NCBI RefSeq assembly: GCF_936943645.1 | Contig: NZ_CAKZJO010000103.1 | Coordinates: 40,516 to 104,515, forward strand | Direction of reading: 5' to 3' | From: an uncultured Bradyrhizobium sp. | GTDB taxonomy: Bacteria; Pseudomonadota; Alphaproteobacteria; Rhizobiales; Xanthobacteraceae | Length of the DNA: 64,000 bases | Part shown: positions 45,746 through 55,484 of the stretch, one piece after another | Layout of the letters: each line of letters starts with the position of its first letter | Numbering within the stretch: position 1 is the stretch's first letter | The notes under the pieces: generated by a model | Databases searched by the model: none | What the model was told of the DNA's origin: nothing | What the model saw: only the letters and a program-made list of their open reading frames with translations | Translations under genes and position numbers: made by a program

Positions 45746-47068
45746 TTACGGTGCGGGCGTGGCGACAGGTGTTGCCTTGATGTTCGGCAGGGCACCAGTT
45801 GCCTTCCAGGGACTGTCCGTCCAGGGCGTCGGCTGCAGGGCATTCGCCGGCCAGGATTTTGCCGGGCCCGCTGCGGCTGCCGTGCATGACGTCCCGAGCT
45901 GGGTCCACACCGACGTCAGACCGGTCGTGTCGATGTTGAAGCTCGTGGTGTCAGACTTTCCCTCCGGCTCCGGCGTGGTCTCCCGGACCTGCAGAGAGGG
46001 CGAGGCCAGCACCGCCTTGACCATGTCGGGATCGACGGCACCGCTCCAGACCTCGTACTTTCCGAACCGCACCGGAGGCCCGCCGGCTTCCCTGCTGAGG
46101 TCGGCGCTGGCCGCTATCAGGATTGATTTCTTGGCCGTCGCGGCCGCGTCGATCTCGCCCGCGATCATCAGCGGCACGCGCTTCTTGTTCTCGCAATACA
46201 GCCGCCATTCCATGGTCCGGAACGAGGCGTCGCTGTCCTTCCTCACCGCGGCGATCTTGCTGATGAACGGCCGCGTACCCTTTTCCAGCCGCCACATCGT
46301 CTCGGCGAGCGGCCGGGTGTCGATCCCGAACCGGTAGAGCTCGGGCCGCGTCAGCACATGCAGGTTCTCGAACTTCACGGTGCGGATCAGCGCGTCGAGC
46401 TCGCGGCTGATTCCCATCGCCGCAATGAACGCGGCGCGGTCGCGGTCGGCGCCGGCGATCCGGCGGCTCCGTGCTTCGGCGACCACCTCCGGAGGCGGAT
46501 TGCCGCTAAACTTCAGGATCAGCCTGGAATTATGCACCGCCAGCGCGGCGTCGGGGGCGACCTCGCGAGAGGTCGCGCCGAGAAACAGGTAGCCGCAGGC
46601 CGAGTTGCACATCGCATGATAGGTGGTGAGCTCGGCCTCGACCTCGCCGGCCGCGCTCTTGATCTTCTGGCATGCAGCGTCCACCTGCGTGCCCGCCGCG
46701 CACGCCGTCACGATCGTCCGCCCAACCCGGGCGATGGCCTTGCGGCTGCGGAGCAGCCGGGCGATGACGTAGGACTGCTCCACATTCCCGCCGGGCGAAT
46801 GGAGGTAGATCGGGCGCTGCGTGTCCTTGACCCCGGCGAGGAAGCGGCGAATGCGCGGGGCGGCGCCTTGATCGATCTCGCCCTCGATCGCGATCCAGCG
46901 GTCGCAGCCAGGCCCGCACGCGTCGGGGGCGCCCTTGGCGAGATAGATCGTCAGGCGGGAGGCAAAGCCGGCTTTCGCGGCCGGCGTTTCTTCGGCCCGC
47001 GATGCGGTGGAAATCAAGAAGCAGGAAAAGAGAAGCAGGACTCGGACGAGCATCAAGCGTGAGACCAC
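45746..47068 (-). CDS. Exported ClpP-fold protein
   Basis: A 440-residue protein with a signal peptide (LMLVRVLLLFSCFLISTASR). The first half matches the ClpP/crotonase serine-protease layout: S91-P-G-G94 (LHSPGGNVEQSY), the nucleophile-like S156 in CNSACGYLFLGA and H179 in LAVHNSR. C154 and C158 flank the serine. The second half is unassigned, with a Pro/Ser/Thr-rich C-terminus (TPEPEGKSDTT, ATPVATPAP). Location in the periplasm is inferred. Similar exported ClpP-like proteins exist in Rhizobiales without a known substrate. Confidence 0.75.
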   Translation of the reverse strand: MVSRLMLVRVLLLFSCFLISTASRAEETPAAKAGFASRLTIYLAKGAPDACGPGCDRWIAIEGEIDQGAAPRIRRFLAGVKDTQRPIYLHSPGGNVEQSYVIARLLRSRKAIARVGRTIVTACAAGTQVDAACQKIKSAAGEVEAELTTYHAMCNSACGYLFLGATSREVAPDAALAVHNSRLILKFSGNPPPEVVAEARSRRIAGADRDRAAFIAAMGISRELDALIRTVKFENLHVLTRPELYRFGIDTRPLAETMWRLEKGTRPFISKIAAVRKDSDASFRTMEWRLYCENKKRVPLMIAGEIDAAATAKKSILIAASADLSREAGGPPVRFGKYEVWSGAVDPDMVKAVLASPSLQVRETTPEPEGKSDTTSFNIDTTGLTSVWTQLGTSCTAAAAGPAKSWPANALQPTPWTDSPWKATGALPNIKATPVATPAP

Positions 47069-47366
47069 GAGGTGAATATCGCGATGACGCTACACGACGG
47101 TCACCGCGTTCACAACTTTCGGTGGCGCGTCAGCGCCCGTTTATTTTGCCGGCGTCAGGATCAGCAATCCCGATTTCCGGGAGAGGCCGGCGGCCGGGAG
47201 CAGGGCTGCGCTCCGAGCACAGCCTGACCGGAACCTTAATGGCTTCATGAAGTTATCGGGACGCGGGGCGCAATCTCTCGCTGTCATCGTCGTTGGCGCG
47301 AGCTGATGCCGGGAGATTGCCTGAAGCGAAATTTGGTGAAACGAGCAATTTGTCGGGGGAAGTCAG

Positions 47367-50300
47367 ATGACAACGACGGCCGGGGCGAACTCGACCGATC
47401 GCAATGCCGTCCTGGCTGCACTTGGCGACTACATCCGGGAGATCGCCAATCCTGACGACCTCGCTTACGCCGCGGCAGAGCTGCTCGGCCGTAGTCTGAA
47501 GGTCAGCCGCGCCGGCTACGGCACCGTCGATACATCCGCCGAGACCATCACCATCGCTCGTGACTGGAATGCGCCGGGCATTTTGAGCCTGGCTGGCGTC
47601 CTGCACTTTCGTGACTATGGCGACTACATCGAAGATCTGAAGCGCGGCGAGACCGTCATTTGCGCCGATGCGGAGAAGGATCCCCGCGTCGGCGACCGCG
47701 CCTCCGCGCTCGAAGCGATTTCCGCGCGTGCGCTCGTCAACATGCCGATCTCCGAGCCCGACGGCGTCGTCGCGCTGCTCTACCTCAACAACGCAACGCC
47801 GCGCGCATGGAGCACCGAGGAGCTCGAGCTCATCCACGACGTTGCCGAGCGCACGCGCACCGCCGTCGAGCGCCGACGTGCCGAGGCGGCCGTGCGGGAG
47901 AACGAGAGCCGTCTGCTTTTCCTGGATGCGCTCAGCAAGGAGACGGCCAGGACCCGCGATGCCGACGGCGTGATGGCGGTGACGACGAGGATGGTCGGCG
48001 AGCATCTCGGCGTCTCCAACTGCGCCTATGCCGACATGGATCCCGATCAGGACGGCTTCACGATCCGCGGAGATTGGGCGGCCCCGGGGGCGATGCATAT
48101 CCTCGGCCATTACAGCCTGGCGGATTTCGGCGAGAAGGCGGTGCGAGAGCTTGGCGCCGGCAGGCCTCTCGTCATCAACGACAATCTGAAGGAGATCGCG
48201 CCACAGGAGGCTGCCGCCTTTCAGAGCATCGGAATAGGGGCGACGATTTGCATGCCCCTCGTCAAGGAAGGGCAGCTCACGGCCTTGATGGCCATTCATC
48301 ACCGCAGCCCGCACCGGTGGACGCCGCGCGAACTGGCGTTGCTCACGGAGGTCACGGAGAGATCGTGGGCCCATATCGAGCGCGTTCGATCCGAGCAGGC
48401 CGCACGCAACGCTGCCGAGCGCCTGAGTCTTGCGAACAAGGCGGCCGGCATCGGCACCTGGGATTACGACCCGGTCAACGACGTTCTCGGTTGGGACAAC
48501 CGCTGCAAGGAGGTGTTCGGCTTGTCGCCGGACGCGGCAGTGAGCTACGAAGGGTCGTTCCTGAAGGGCATCCATCCGGACGACAGGCAGCGCGCCCACG
48601 AGGTCGTGTCCGCGGCCCTGAGGCCGGACTCTCCGCAAAGCTACAACATCGAATACCGAACCATCGGCATCGAGGATGGTATCGAACGCTGGGTTGCGGC
48701 GACGGGCGAGGCCATCTTTTCGGATGGAGAAGCTGTTCGCTTCATCGGGACGGTGCTGGATATTTCGGCGCAGAAGAAGACCGAGCGGCAACTCAGGATA
48801 TTGAACGATACCGGCGCGTCGGTCGCTCGCCAGCGCGACCTCGAGACGATCGTGCAGATCGTGACGGATGCAGGCGTCGAGCTGACGGGCGCCCAGTTCG
48901 GAGCGTTCTTCTACAACGTTCTGGCCGCGGACGGCGGCAGCTACATGCTCTATTCGCTGTCGGGCGTGCCGCGATCCGCCTTCGAGAATTTCCCCATGCC
49001 GCGCAATACCGCGGTGTTCGAGCCGACGTTCAAGGGCACAGGCGTGGTGAGGTCCGACGACATCCTGCAGGACCCGCGTTATGGCAAGAACACCCCGCGC
49101 AAAGGCATGCCGGAGGGACATCTTCCGGTCCGATCCTACCTCGCGGTCCCCGTCATCTCGCGAACCGGGGAAGTTCTCGGCGGGCTCTTCTTCGGCCATG
49201 CGGAGACGGGCAAATTCCAGGTCGAGCACGAGACGGCATTGCTCGGGATCGCCGGCCACGCCGCCAGCGCAATCGATAATGGCCGCCTCCTGACCCGGCT
49301 CGAGGCGCTCAATGCCGAGTTGGAGCAACGCGTCGCTGACGAAATCGCCGAGCGCATGAAGGCCGAAGAGCAACTGCGGCAATCCCAGAAGATGGAAGCC
49401 GTGGGTCAGTTGACCGGAGGTATCGCCCACGACTTCAACAATATGCTGGCCGTGATCCTCGGCAGCCTGAATCTCGCCAAGCGACGGCTCGGCAAGGGCG
49501 AGGTCAACATCGACCGCTTCATCGAGGGCGCGATCGATGGCGCAAATCGCGCCGCCACCTTGACGCAGAGGCTGCTCGCGTTCTCGCGCCAGCAGCCTTT
49601 GGCGCCTGAGGTCGTGGACATCAACAAGATGGTCAGGGGCATGAGCGAGCTGCTGGAGCGGTCGCTCGGCGAGCTGGTCCGCCTCGAGACGGTCCTGGCG
49701 GCCGGCCTTTGGCGCGTCAAGGCAGACCCGGCCCAGCTGGAAAGCGCGGTGATCAACCTTGCGGTCAACGCCCGCGATGCGATGCCGAAAGGGGGCCGGC
49801 TGACGATCGAGAGCAGCAACGCCTCGATCGACCAGAAATATGCGCGCGAATACGCATTGTCGCCCGGACAATATGTTCTCGTCGCCGTGACGGACAACGG
49901 CACCGGAATTCCGGCCGACGTGCTGGGAAAAGTGTTCGATCCGTTCTTCACGACCAAGGTCGTGGGCAAGGGCACCGGCCTCGGCCTCAGCCAAGTCTAC
50001 GGCTTCGTCCGGCAGTCGGGGGGCCACGTCAAGATCTACTCGGAGATCGACGTCGGCACGACGGTGAAAATCTATCTTCCGCGTTTCGCGGGCGAGGAGC
50101 TAGCTTCGGCTTCGCCGCAGGGCATGACACATCCCGGTGCGAGTCTTCAGAGCGAGACCATCCTCGTCGTCGAGGACGACGAGAGGGTCCGCAGCATCTC
50201 TTCCGAAAGCCTGCGCGAGCTCGGCTATACCGTGATCGAAGCCGCGAGCGCCAGGGAGGCGATCCGGACGATCGAGGATGGTCTCGTGCCGGATTTGCTG

Positions 50301-50516
50301 TTTACCGACGTCGTCATGCCCGACATGACCGGCGCCGAGCTTGCAGCCGTGCTGTCGAAACGATACCCGGAGCTGAAGGTGCTGTTCACCACCGGCTATA
50401 CGCGCAACGCCATCGTCCACAACGGCATGCTCGACGCCGGCAAGCATCTGCTCTCCAAGCCCTTTGCGATCGAGGATCTGGCCGCCAAGGTTCGCAATCT
50501 GCTCGACGAGGGTTGA
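47367..50516 (+). CDS. Soluble hybrid histidine kinase with GAF and PAS sensors
   Basis: A 1049-residue signalling protein without membrane segments. It appears to contain GAF domains at about 15-170 and 190-340, a PAS domain with PAC at about 350-475 (GIGTWDYDPVNDVLGWDNR), a third GAF at about 490-655, and a short coiled coil (LNAELEQRVADEIAERMKAE). The HisKA phosphoacceptor is H688 in GGIAHDFNN, followed by an ATPase domain (NLAVNARDAM, DNGTGIP, GTGLGLSQVYGF). A C-terminal receiver has phosphorylatable D981 in LLFTDVVMPDM. No response regulator is adjacent. The signal is unknown. Confidence 0.93.
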   Translation: MTTTAGANSTDRNAVLAALGDYIREIANPDDLAYAAAELLGRSLKVSRAGYGTVDTSAETITIARDWNAPGILSLAGVLHFRDYGDYIEDLKRGETVICADAEKDPRVGDRASALEAISARALVNMPISEPDGVVALLYLNNATPRAWSTEELELIHDVAERTRTAVERRRAEAAVRENESRLLFLDALSKETARTRDADGVMAVTTRMVGEHLGVSNCAYADMDPDQDGFTIRGDWAAPGAMHILGHYSLADFGEKAVRELGAGRPLVINDNLKEIAPQEAAAFQSIGIGATICMPLVKEGQLTALMAIHHRSPHRWTPRELALLTEVTERSWAHIERVRSEQAARNAAERLSLANKAAGIGTWDYDPVNDVLGWDNRCKEVFGLSPDAAVSYEGSFLKGIHPDDRQRAHEVVSAALRPDSPQSYNIEYRTIGIEDGIERWVAATGEAIFSDGEAVRFIGTVLDISAQKKTERQLRILNDTGASVARQRDLETIVQIVTDAGVELTGAQFGAFFYNVLAADGGSYMLYSLSGVPRSAFENFPMPRNTAVFEPTFKGTGVVRSDDILQDPRYGKNTPRKGMPEGHLPVRSYLAVPVISRTGEVLGGLFFGHAETGKFQVEHETALLGIAGHAASAIDNGRLLTRLEALNAELEQRVADEIAERMKAEEQLRQSQKMEAVGQLTGGIAHDFNNMLAVILGSLNLAKRRLGKGEVNIDRFIEGAIDGANRAATLTQRLLAFSRQQPLAPEVVDINKMVRGMSELLERSLGELVRLETVLAAGLWRVKADPAQLESAVINLAVNARDAMPKGGRLTIESSNASIDQKYAREYALSPGQYVLVAVTDNGTGIPADVLGKVFDPFFTTKVVGKGTGLGLSQVYGFVRQSGGHVKIYSEIDVGTTVKIYLPRFAGEELASASPQGMTHPGASLQSETILVVEDDERVRSISSESLRELGYTVIEAASAREAIRTIEDGLVPDLLFTDVVMPDMTGAELAAVLSKRYPELKVLFTTGYTRNAIVHNGMLDAGKHLLSKPFAIEDLAAKVRNLLDEG

Positions 50517-50598
50517 AACGTATCGGGCGCCGAGATCTTTGCGGTTTGCACGCGGGCTCCACAAGCGCTATGCCCCGGCTTTCGTAGAGAGCCCCGAT

Positions 50599-51348
50599 AT
50601 GACGATTTCCGACGACAACGACCTGACGCGCCTGAAAGAGGTCGGGCGCATCGTCGCCAATGCGCTGGAGGCGATGGGGAAGGCGCTCGAGCCGGGCATG
50701 ACCACCTCCGAGCTCGACCAGATCGGGCGAAAGCTCCTGGAGGCCGCCGGGGCGCGTTCGGCCCCGGAGCTGGCTTACGATTTTCCCGGCGCGACCTGCA
50801 TCAGCGTGAACGAGGAGATCGCTCACGGCATCCCCGGCGAGCGGCGGATCGCGCGCGGCGACCTCGTCAACATCGACGTGTCCGCCGAGAAGAACGGCTT
50901 CTTCGCCGATACCGGCGCCTCGTTTGCCGTTCCGCCCGTTGCCCGGGCCATCGAACGTCTCTGCCGTGACGGCCGGCGGGCGATGTGGACCGGCCTGAAG
51001 CAGGTCGGCGCCGGCAAGCCGATTGCCGGGATCGGCCAGGCGATCGGGACCTTCGCGCGGAAGAACGGCTACAGCCTGGTCAGGAATCTCGCCAGCCACG
51101 GCGTCGGCCTGTCGCTCCATGAGGAGCCGACGGAGATCGCAACCTGGCCCGATCGCTCCGAGCGCCGCATCATGACAGATGGCCTGGTCTTCACCGTCGA
51201 GCCGTTCCTCTCCATGGGCGCGGAGTGGGCGGAGAATGGCGATGATGCGTGGACGCTCTACAGCAGTCCCGAGGCGCCGACCGTGCAGTACGAACACACC
51301 GTGATCGCCACGCGCAACGGACCTTTGATCGTGACGTTGGCCGGGTAG
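50599..51348 (+). CDS. map: Methionine aminopeptidase type I
   Basis: This metalloenzyme removes N-terminal methionine. The 249-residue product has the metal ligands expected in NIDVSAEKNGFFADTG, SHGVGLSLHEEP, FTVEPFLS and the C-terminal YEHTVI. ATG at 50599 follows the kinase gene by 82 bases; the upstream open frame overlaps the kinase end. It could be a second, non-housekeeping copy, since housekeeping map commonly lies elsewhere; this cannot be decided from the window. Confidence 0.9.
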   Translation: MTISDDNDLTRLKEVGRIVANALEAMGKALEPGMTTSELDQIGRKLLEAAGARSAPELAYDFPGATCISVNEEIAHGIPGERRIARGDLVNIDVSAEKNGFFADTGASFAVPPVARAIERLCRDGRRAMWTGLKQVGAGKPIAGIGQAIGTFARKNGYSLVRNLASHGVGLSLHEEPTEIATWPDRSERRIMTDGLVFTVEPFLSMGAEWAENGDDAWTLYSSPEAPTVQYEHTVIATRNGPLIVTLAG

Positions 51349-51361
51349 GGCCGGGTAAGGG

Positions 51362-52771
51362 TCACGTCAAGCGGTCGATGATCCCAAGGAGCCGCTCGCA
51401 GGACGCCTCGATCTTCTTGAGCGGAGACGTCGCGATGCCCAGCAACAGTCCTGGGCACGCCGAAGCGGTCGGAGCGTACCAAAGCGATAGCGGCGTCGGC
51501 GCCAGTCCGAACGACGCTGCGTCCCGGGCGATAGCGAGGTCGGGTGCTCCGTCCGGCAATCGCAACACCGCGGCCAGACCGGCAATCGCAACCTTCGCAG
51601 GGCGCGTGCGGAGCTGTTTCAGCAACGCATCGCCTTGCGCGGTGTAGGCGCGTTTCGTGCGCCGCAGATGCCGAAGATAGTGGCCGTCGCGCATGAAGTC
51701 GGCCGTAGCCAGCTGCACCGCGGGTCCCGGTGCCGGCGCGAGGCAAGCCGCAGTCTCTGCAAATCGCGACGCAAGAGCCGCCGGTGCAACGACGAAGCCC
51801 AGCCGCAAGGCCGGGCTTATGGTCTTGCTGAAGGAGCCGATGTGGATGACGCGGCCGGTGCGGTCGAGCGAGGCGAGCGCCGGCGTGGCGCGGCCCTTGA
51901 GCTGCAGTTCGCTGAGATAGTCATCCTCGATCACCCATGCCTTGTTCTGGGTCGCCCATTCGAGCAGCCGTGAGCGGCGTGCCAGTGACAGCGTGGATCC
52001 GAGCGGCGCCTGTTGCCCCGGCGTCACGACAACCAGCGCGGCGTCGGGGGCATGTTTCACGCCGAAATCGACGTCGATGCCGTCGGCATCGACCGCAATC
52101 GGTACGATGGACAATCCCGCGAGTTCGAGACCGTGCCGGGTGAAAGGAAAGCCGGGGTTCTCCATCCAGACTTTCTTCTTCAGCCCGAGGCAGAGGACAC
52201 GGAGCGCGAGGCCGAGGCCGCCACTAAAGCCGTTGGTGATGATGATTTGGGACGGTGCGCATTCTATTCCTCGGGCCAGCGCAAGGTAGGCCGCGATCTC
52301 ACGTCGCAGGTCCAGCTCGCCGCGCGGATCCGGGTAGATCGCGGGTGCGCTCGTTTCGGCGCGAACCGCTCTTACCCGCATTCGCGCCAGCAATTTCGCA
52401 GGAAAAGTTTCCTGCGACGGCACGCCCATCTGGAAGATCGCCGGTCCGGCCGTGAACTCCTGGTACATCTCCATGAACGAGCCGGGGTCGGGTGCCTTGT
52501 CCGGCCGCACCGGGAAGGACCGCCGGTCGGCGACATGCGTGCCGGTCGCACGGGCCGCGACGATCATTTGGTCGGATGAGAGCTTCTCATAGGCTGAGCG
52601 CACGGTGCCGCGCGCGACGCCAAGCTGAGCCGCCAGATCCTGCCATGAGGGCAGGCGTGCGCCCGGGGCGAGCACGCCGCTCTCGATGGCGGCCCTGATC
52701 CCTCTATGGATCTGCTCCGCAAGCGGCGTCTTGGCAGACCGATCGAGCTCCAGGCGCAGCGGCTTCGTCAT
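51362..52771 (-). CDS. MocR/PdxR-type GntR regulator with aminotransferase domain
   Basis: A 469-residue protein. An N-terminal GntR winged helix (PSWQDLAAQLGVARGTVRSA) is followed by a fold-type-I aminotransferase-like domain with a PLP lysine in IGSFSKTISPALRLGF and DPRGELDLRREIAAYL. MocR proteins use PLP or an adduct as effector. The ATG at 52771 is chosen; further upstream frame crosses the divergent promoter. It points away from the AhpD-like gene, a likely target. Confidence 0.92.
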   Translation of the reverse strand: MTKPLRLELDRSAKTPLAEQIHRGIRAAIESGVLAPGARLPSWQDLAAQLGVARGTVRSAYEKLSSDQMIVAARATGTHVADRRSFPVRPDKAPDPGSFMEMYQEFTAGPAIFQMGVPSQETFPAKLLARMRVRAVRAETSAPAIYPDPRGELDLRREIAAYLALARGIECAPSQIIITNGFSGGLGLALRVLCLGLKKKVWMENPGFPFTRHGLELAGLSIVPIAVDADGIDVDFGVKHAPDAALVVVTPGQQAPLGSTLSLARRSRLLEWATQNKAWVIEDDYLSELQLKGRATPALASLDRTGRVIHIGSFSKTISPALRLGFVVAPAALASRFAETAACLAPAPGPAVQLATADFMRDGHYLRHLRRTKRAYTAQGDALLKQLRTRPAKVAIAGLAAVLRLPDGAPDLAIARDAASFGLAPTPLSLWYAPTASACPGLLLGIATSPLKKIEASCERLLGIIDRLT

Positions 52772-52777
52772 TCCCGA

Positions 52778-52818
52778 TGGTACAAGATTTTTGTGCGTTT
52801 TTGGTACTTTTTTGTGAA
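52778..52818. promoter_or_regulatory. Candidate MocR operator (direct repeats)
   Basis: TGGTAC occurs at 52778-52783 and 52802-52807, each followed by a T-rich stretch ending in TTTGTG. The 24-base spacing places both on one DNA face. MocR regulators often bind direct repeats, and these lie just upstream of the regulator start, inside the divergent promoter region. Confidence 0.5.
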
Positions 52819-52883
52819 CCAGGCGAGGAGCATCTGAGGGAGTAGGAGGGCTTTGATCGCCCCGATCATCAGGGAGTCGTCGG

Positions 52884-53345
52884 ATGAGTGAACGTCTCAA
52901 CTACAACCACATCGCACCGGCCGGCGCGAAGGCGCTCGGCGGAGTCTACGGCTATGTCACGCAGAGTGGGTTGCCTGGAACGCTGGTCACGCTCGTTTAC
53001 CTGCGCATTTCGCAGATCAACAACTGTGCCTATTGCCTCGACCTGCATACGCGCGATCTGCTGAAGAGCGGCGTTAAGGTCGAAAAGCTCGCGCTGTTGC
53101 AGGCATGGGACGAGGCCGGCAATCTCTTCGACGAACGCGAGCGCGCAGCCCTTGCATGGGCCGAGACGGTCACCCGTGTTGCCGAGACCAACGTTCCGGA
53201 TGAAGCCTATCAAGCCGCCCGCAACGTCTTCAGCGAGCGCGAACTCGTCGATCTCACAATCGCAATCAGCCTGATGAATGCGTATAATCGCATGTCGATC
53301 AGCTTCCGAAATACGCCTCACGCGGCGCTCGAGAAGGCCGCCTGA
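52884..53345 (+). CDS. AhpD-like carboxymuconolactone decarboxylase family protein
   Basis: A 153-residue protein with the AhpD-type redox site C48-x2-C51 and H55 in NNCAYCLDLHTRD, the alkylhydroperoxidase layout rather than the decarboxylase one. It probably reduces peroxides or acts in a related thiol reaction. It is divergent from a MocR-type regulator and precedes an HD-domain gene by 43 bases. Confidence 0.9.
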   Translation: MSERLNYNHIAPAGAKALGGVYGYVTQSGLPGTLVTLVYLRISQINNCAYCLDLHTRDLLKSGVKVEKLALLQAWDEAGNLFDERERAALAWAETVTRVAETNVPDEAYQAARNVFSERELVDLTIAISLMNAYNRMSISFRNTPHAALEKAA

Positions 53346-53388
53346 TGGCTCACGCGGCATCAACTGGACGCAGGGCAGGAGCTTGACG

Positions 53389-54027
53389 ATGACGAGCGTG
53401 ATTTCCGGTGTCAGAATTCCCGACAGCCAGCTGGCGCGCGAGGCGGCCGAGCTGGTGCGCAGCTACGAAGACGAGATGCTGTTCAATCATTCCGTCCGCG
53501 TCTACGTGTTCGGCGCGATCAAGGGGCTGCGCCAGAAGCTGAAATTCGATGCCGAGCTGCTCTATGTCGCGGCGTTGTTCCACGATCTCGGTCTGGTCGA
53601 TCATTTCCATTCGCAGACGAAGCGGTTTGAGGTCGACGGCGCCGACGCTGCGCGTGACTTCTTGCGGGCGCGCGGCATCGCCGAGCCGCAAGCCGATCTG
53701 GTGTGGGAAGCGATCGCACTACACACCACGCCCGGCATTCCGCAATTCATGCGGCCGGAAATCGCGCTCACCAATGCGGGCGTCCTGGTGGACGTTGTGG
53801 GCGTCGGGTTCGACGACTATACCCCGGAACAGCGCGATCAGGTGATCTCGGCGTTTCCGCGCGGTGATTTCAAGAACGAGTTCCTGAAGGTGCAGACCTG
53901 TTCGGCGCTGAAGAAGCCGCAGACGACGTTCGGGACGGTGAATTTCGACTACATCGAGGATCACGATCCCGGCTTCCGCAAGCCGAATGCGTGCACGCGC
54001 ATCCGCAACACGCCCTGGCAAAGCTGA
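53389..54027 (+). CDS. HD-domain phosphohydrolase-like protein
   Basis: A 212-residue protein with HD-superfamily metal residues: a first His in FNHSVRVYVF, the HD pair in AALFHDLGLVDHF, and a later His in ALHTTPGI. Members without other domains may act on nucleotides or, as in cyanamide hydratase-like proteins, on small nitriles; the FNHSVR and HDLGL pattern resembles the latter group. It is probably co-transcribed with the AhpD-like gene under the MocR regulator. The start has weak ribosome-site support (GGAGC). Confidence 0.85.
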   Translation: MTSVISGVRIPDSQLAREAAELVRSYEDEMLFNHSVRVYVFGAIKGLRQKLKFDAELLYVAALFHDLGLVDHFHSQTKRFEVDGADAARDFLRARGIAEPQADLVWEAIALHTTPGIPQFMRPEIALTNAGVLVDVVGVGFDDYTPEQRDQVISAFPRGDFKNEFLKVQTCSALKKPQTTFGTVNFDYIEDHDPGFRKPNACTRIRNTPWQS

Positions 54028-54051
54028 AACGACGGCGTCCGGCGCAGATCG

Positions 54052-55353
54052 TCATGCCACGCGATCCCTGGCGGAATTCGCGCGGCGATGATCCGGTGCC
54101 AGCGGCGGCGCTTGCGCCAGCGAGGCAGCATCGCTGCGCGAAGCGTGCGCGATCGGTGCGGACCGGCTGTCGCGCCAGGCAACGATCCAGATCAGGAATC
54201 CGAGCAGCGCCAGCGCGGCGCCGACGGGACCGGTGGAGGTCCAGCCCAGCCCTTCGCGGATGGCGAGGCCGCCGAGGAACGGTCCGAGCGCATTGGCGGT
54301 GTTGAAGGCCGAATGGTTCAGCGCGGCCGCGAGCGCCTGTGCCTCTCCCGCAACGTCCATCAGCCGAGTCTGCAGGATGGCGCCGAGCGAGACGCTGGCG
54401 CCGATGGCGAAGACGTCGGCCGCAAGCAGCCATGGATTGCCCGCGACGAGCGGGAACAGCAGCAGTGCGACGGCCGCGAACAGCAGGATGAGGCCCGCCG
54501 TCGGCATCAAGGCGCGGTCGGCAAAGCGCGGCACGAACAGATTGCCGAGCGTCGCGCCGATGCCGAATACGGCCAGGAAGAACGGGATGACGGCGGTGCT
54601 GACCTTGGTCACCTCGATCAAGGTCGTCGCAAGATAGGTATAGACCGCGAACATGCCGCCGAAGCCGACGGCGCCGATCGCCAGCGTGATCCAGACGCGG
54701 CCGCTCCTGAGCGCGCCGAGCTCGCGCAGCGGATCGGACCTGCCGGCCTGGTCCCGCGGCGCGAACAGCGCGCAGAGCACGATCGTGAGCAACGCCAGCA
54801 CCGAGACGAGGCCAAAGCTGGCGCGCCAGCCGACGGCCTGTCCGATCAGATTGGCGAGCGGCACGCCGATGATGGTGGCGGAGGTCAGGCCGAGCATCAC
54901 CTGGCCGACGGCCTGCGAACGACGATGCTGGGGAACCAGCGAGGCTGCGACGAGCGCGGCAATGCCGAAATAAGCGCCGTGCGGCAGGCCGGAGAGAAAG
55001 CGGGCCGCGATCATCGCGCCATAGCCGGGTGCGAGCGCGGTCAGCGCATTGCCGAGCGCGAACACGGCCATCAAGGCCAACAGCTGCGTGCGCCGCGCGA
55101 ACCGCGCGCCAAGCACGGCAATCAGCGGCGCGCCCAGCACGACGCCGAGCGCGTAGGCGCTGATCGCGTGGCCTGCGGTCGGCTCGTCGATGCCGAGATC
55201 GGCGGCGAAGAACGGCAACAAGCTCATCGATGCGAATTCGGTGGTTCCGATCGCAAAGCCGCCCATTGCGAGCGAGACGAGAACGATGGCGAGGTGAGGG
55301 GGCGCGGAAGCCGATGTCGCGTGGCGCGAGGTCGCTTGAGGCGAAGTCGTCAT
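54052..55353 (-). CDS. MFS transporter, drug/solute exporter type
   Basis: The 433-residue inner-membrane protein has 12 predicted helices and belongs to the DHA1-like AraJ/YdhP group. An N-terminal helix carries FAIGTTEFASMSLLPFFAAD, and the inter-helix motif LGARFARRTQLL corresponds to the MFS motif A region. Substrates are typically sugars, purines or drugs. The chosen ATG at 55353 gives a short polar N-terminus; the open frame upstream is discarded. The gene converges on the HD-domain gene with 24 bases between stops. Confidence 0.88.
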   Translation of the reverse strand: MTTSPQATSRHATSASAPPHLAIVLVSLAMGGFAIGTTEFASMSLLPFFAADLGIDEPTAGHAISAYALGVVLGAPLIAVLGARFARRTQLLALMAVFALGNALTALAPGYGAMIAARFLSGLPHGAYFGIAALVAASLVPQHRRSQAVGQVMLGLTSATIIGVPLANLIGQAVGWRASFGLVSVLALLTIVLCALFAPRDQAGRSDPLRELGALRSGRVWITLAIGAVGFGGMFAVYTYLATTLIEVTKVSTAVIPFFLAVFGIGATLGNLFVPRFADRALMPTAGLILLFAAVALLLFPLVAGNPWLLAADVFAIGASVSLGAILQTRLMDVAGEAQALAAALNHSAFNTANALGPFLGGLAIREGLGWTSTGPVGAALALLGFLIWIVAWRDSRSAPIAHASRSDAASLAQAPPLAPDHRRANSARDRVA

Positions 55354-55484
55354 GAGTCCTGCATTGGTGGCGTCGACGGAACCAACCCAGCGAACGTCGC
55401 CACCCCTGCAAGCTTTGTCCGTCGTACTTAAACCTGGATCAGACCGCGTCAACACCCGAGCACCGCCGAAGAGCCGGCTGCATA

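Noticed and set aside
54088..55431. A 447-codon plus-strand frame over the MFS transporter
   Set aside because: It lies antisense to a 12-helix transporter with clear motifs, and its translation is Arg/Glu/Gln-rich shadow sequence.
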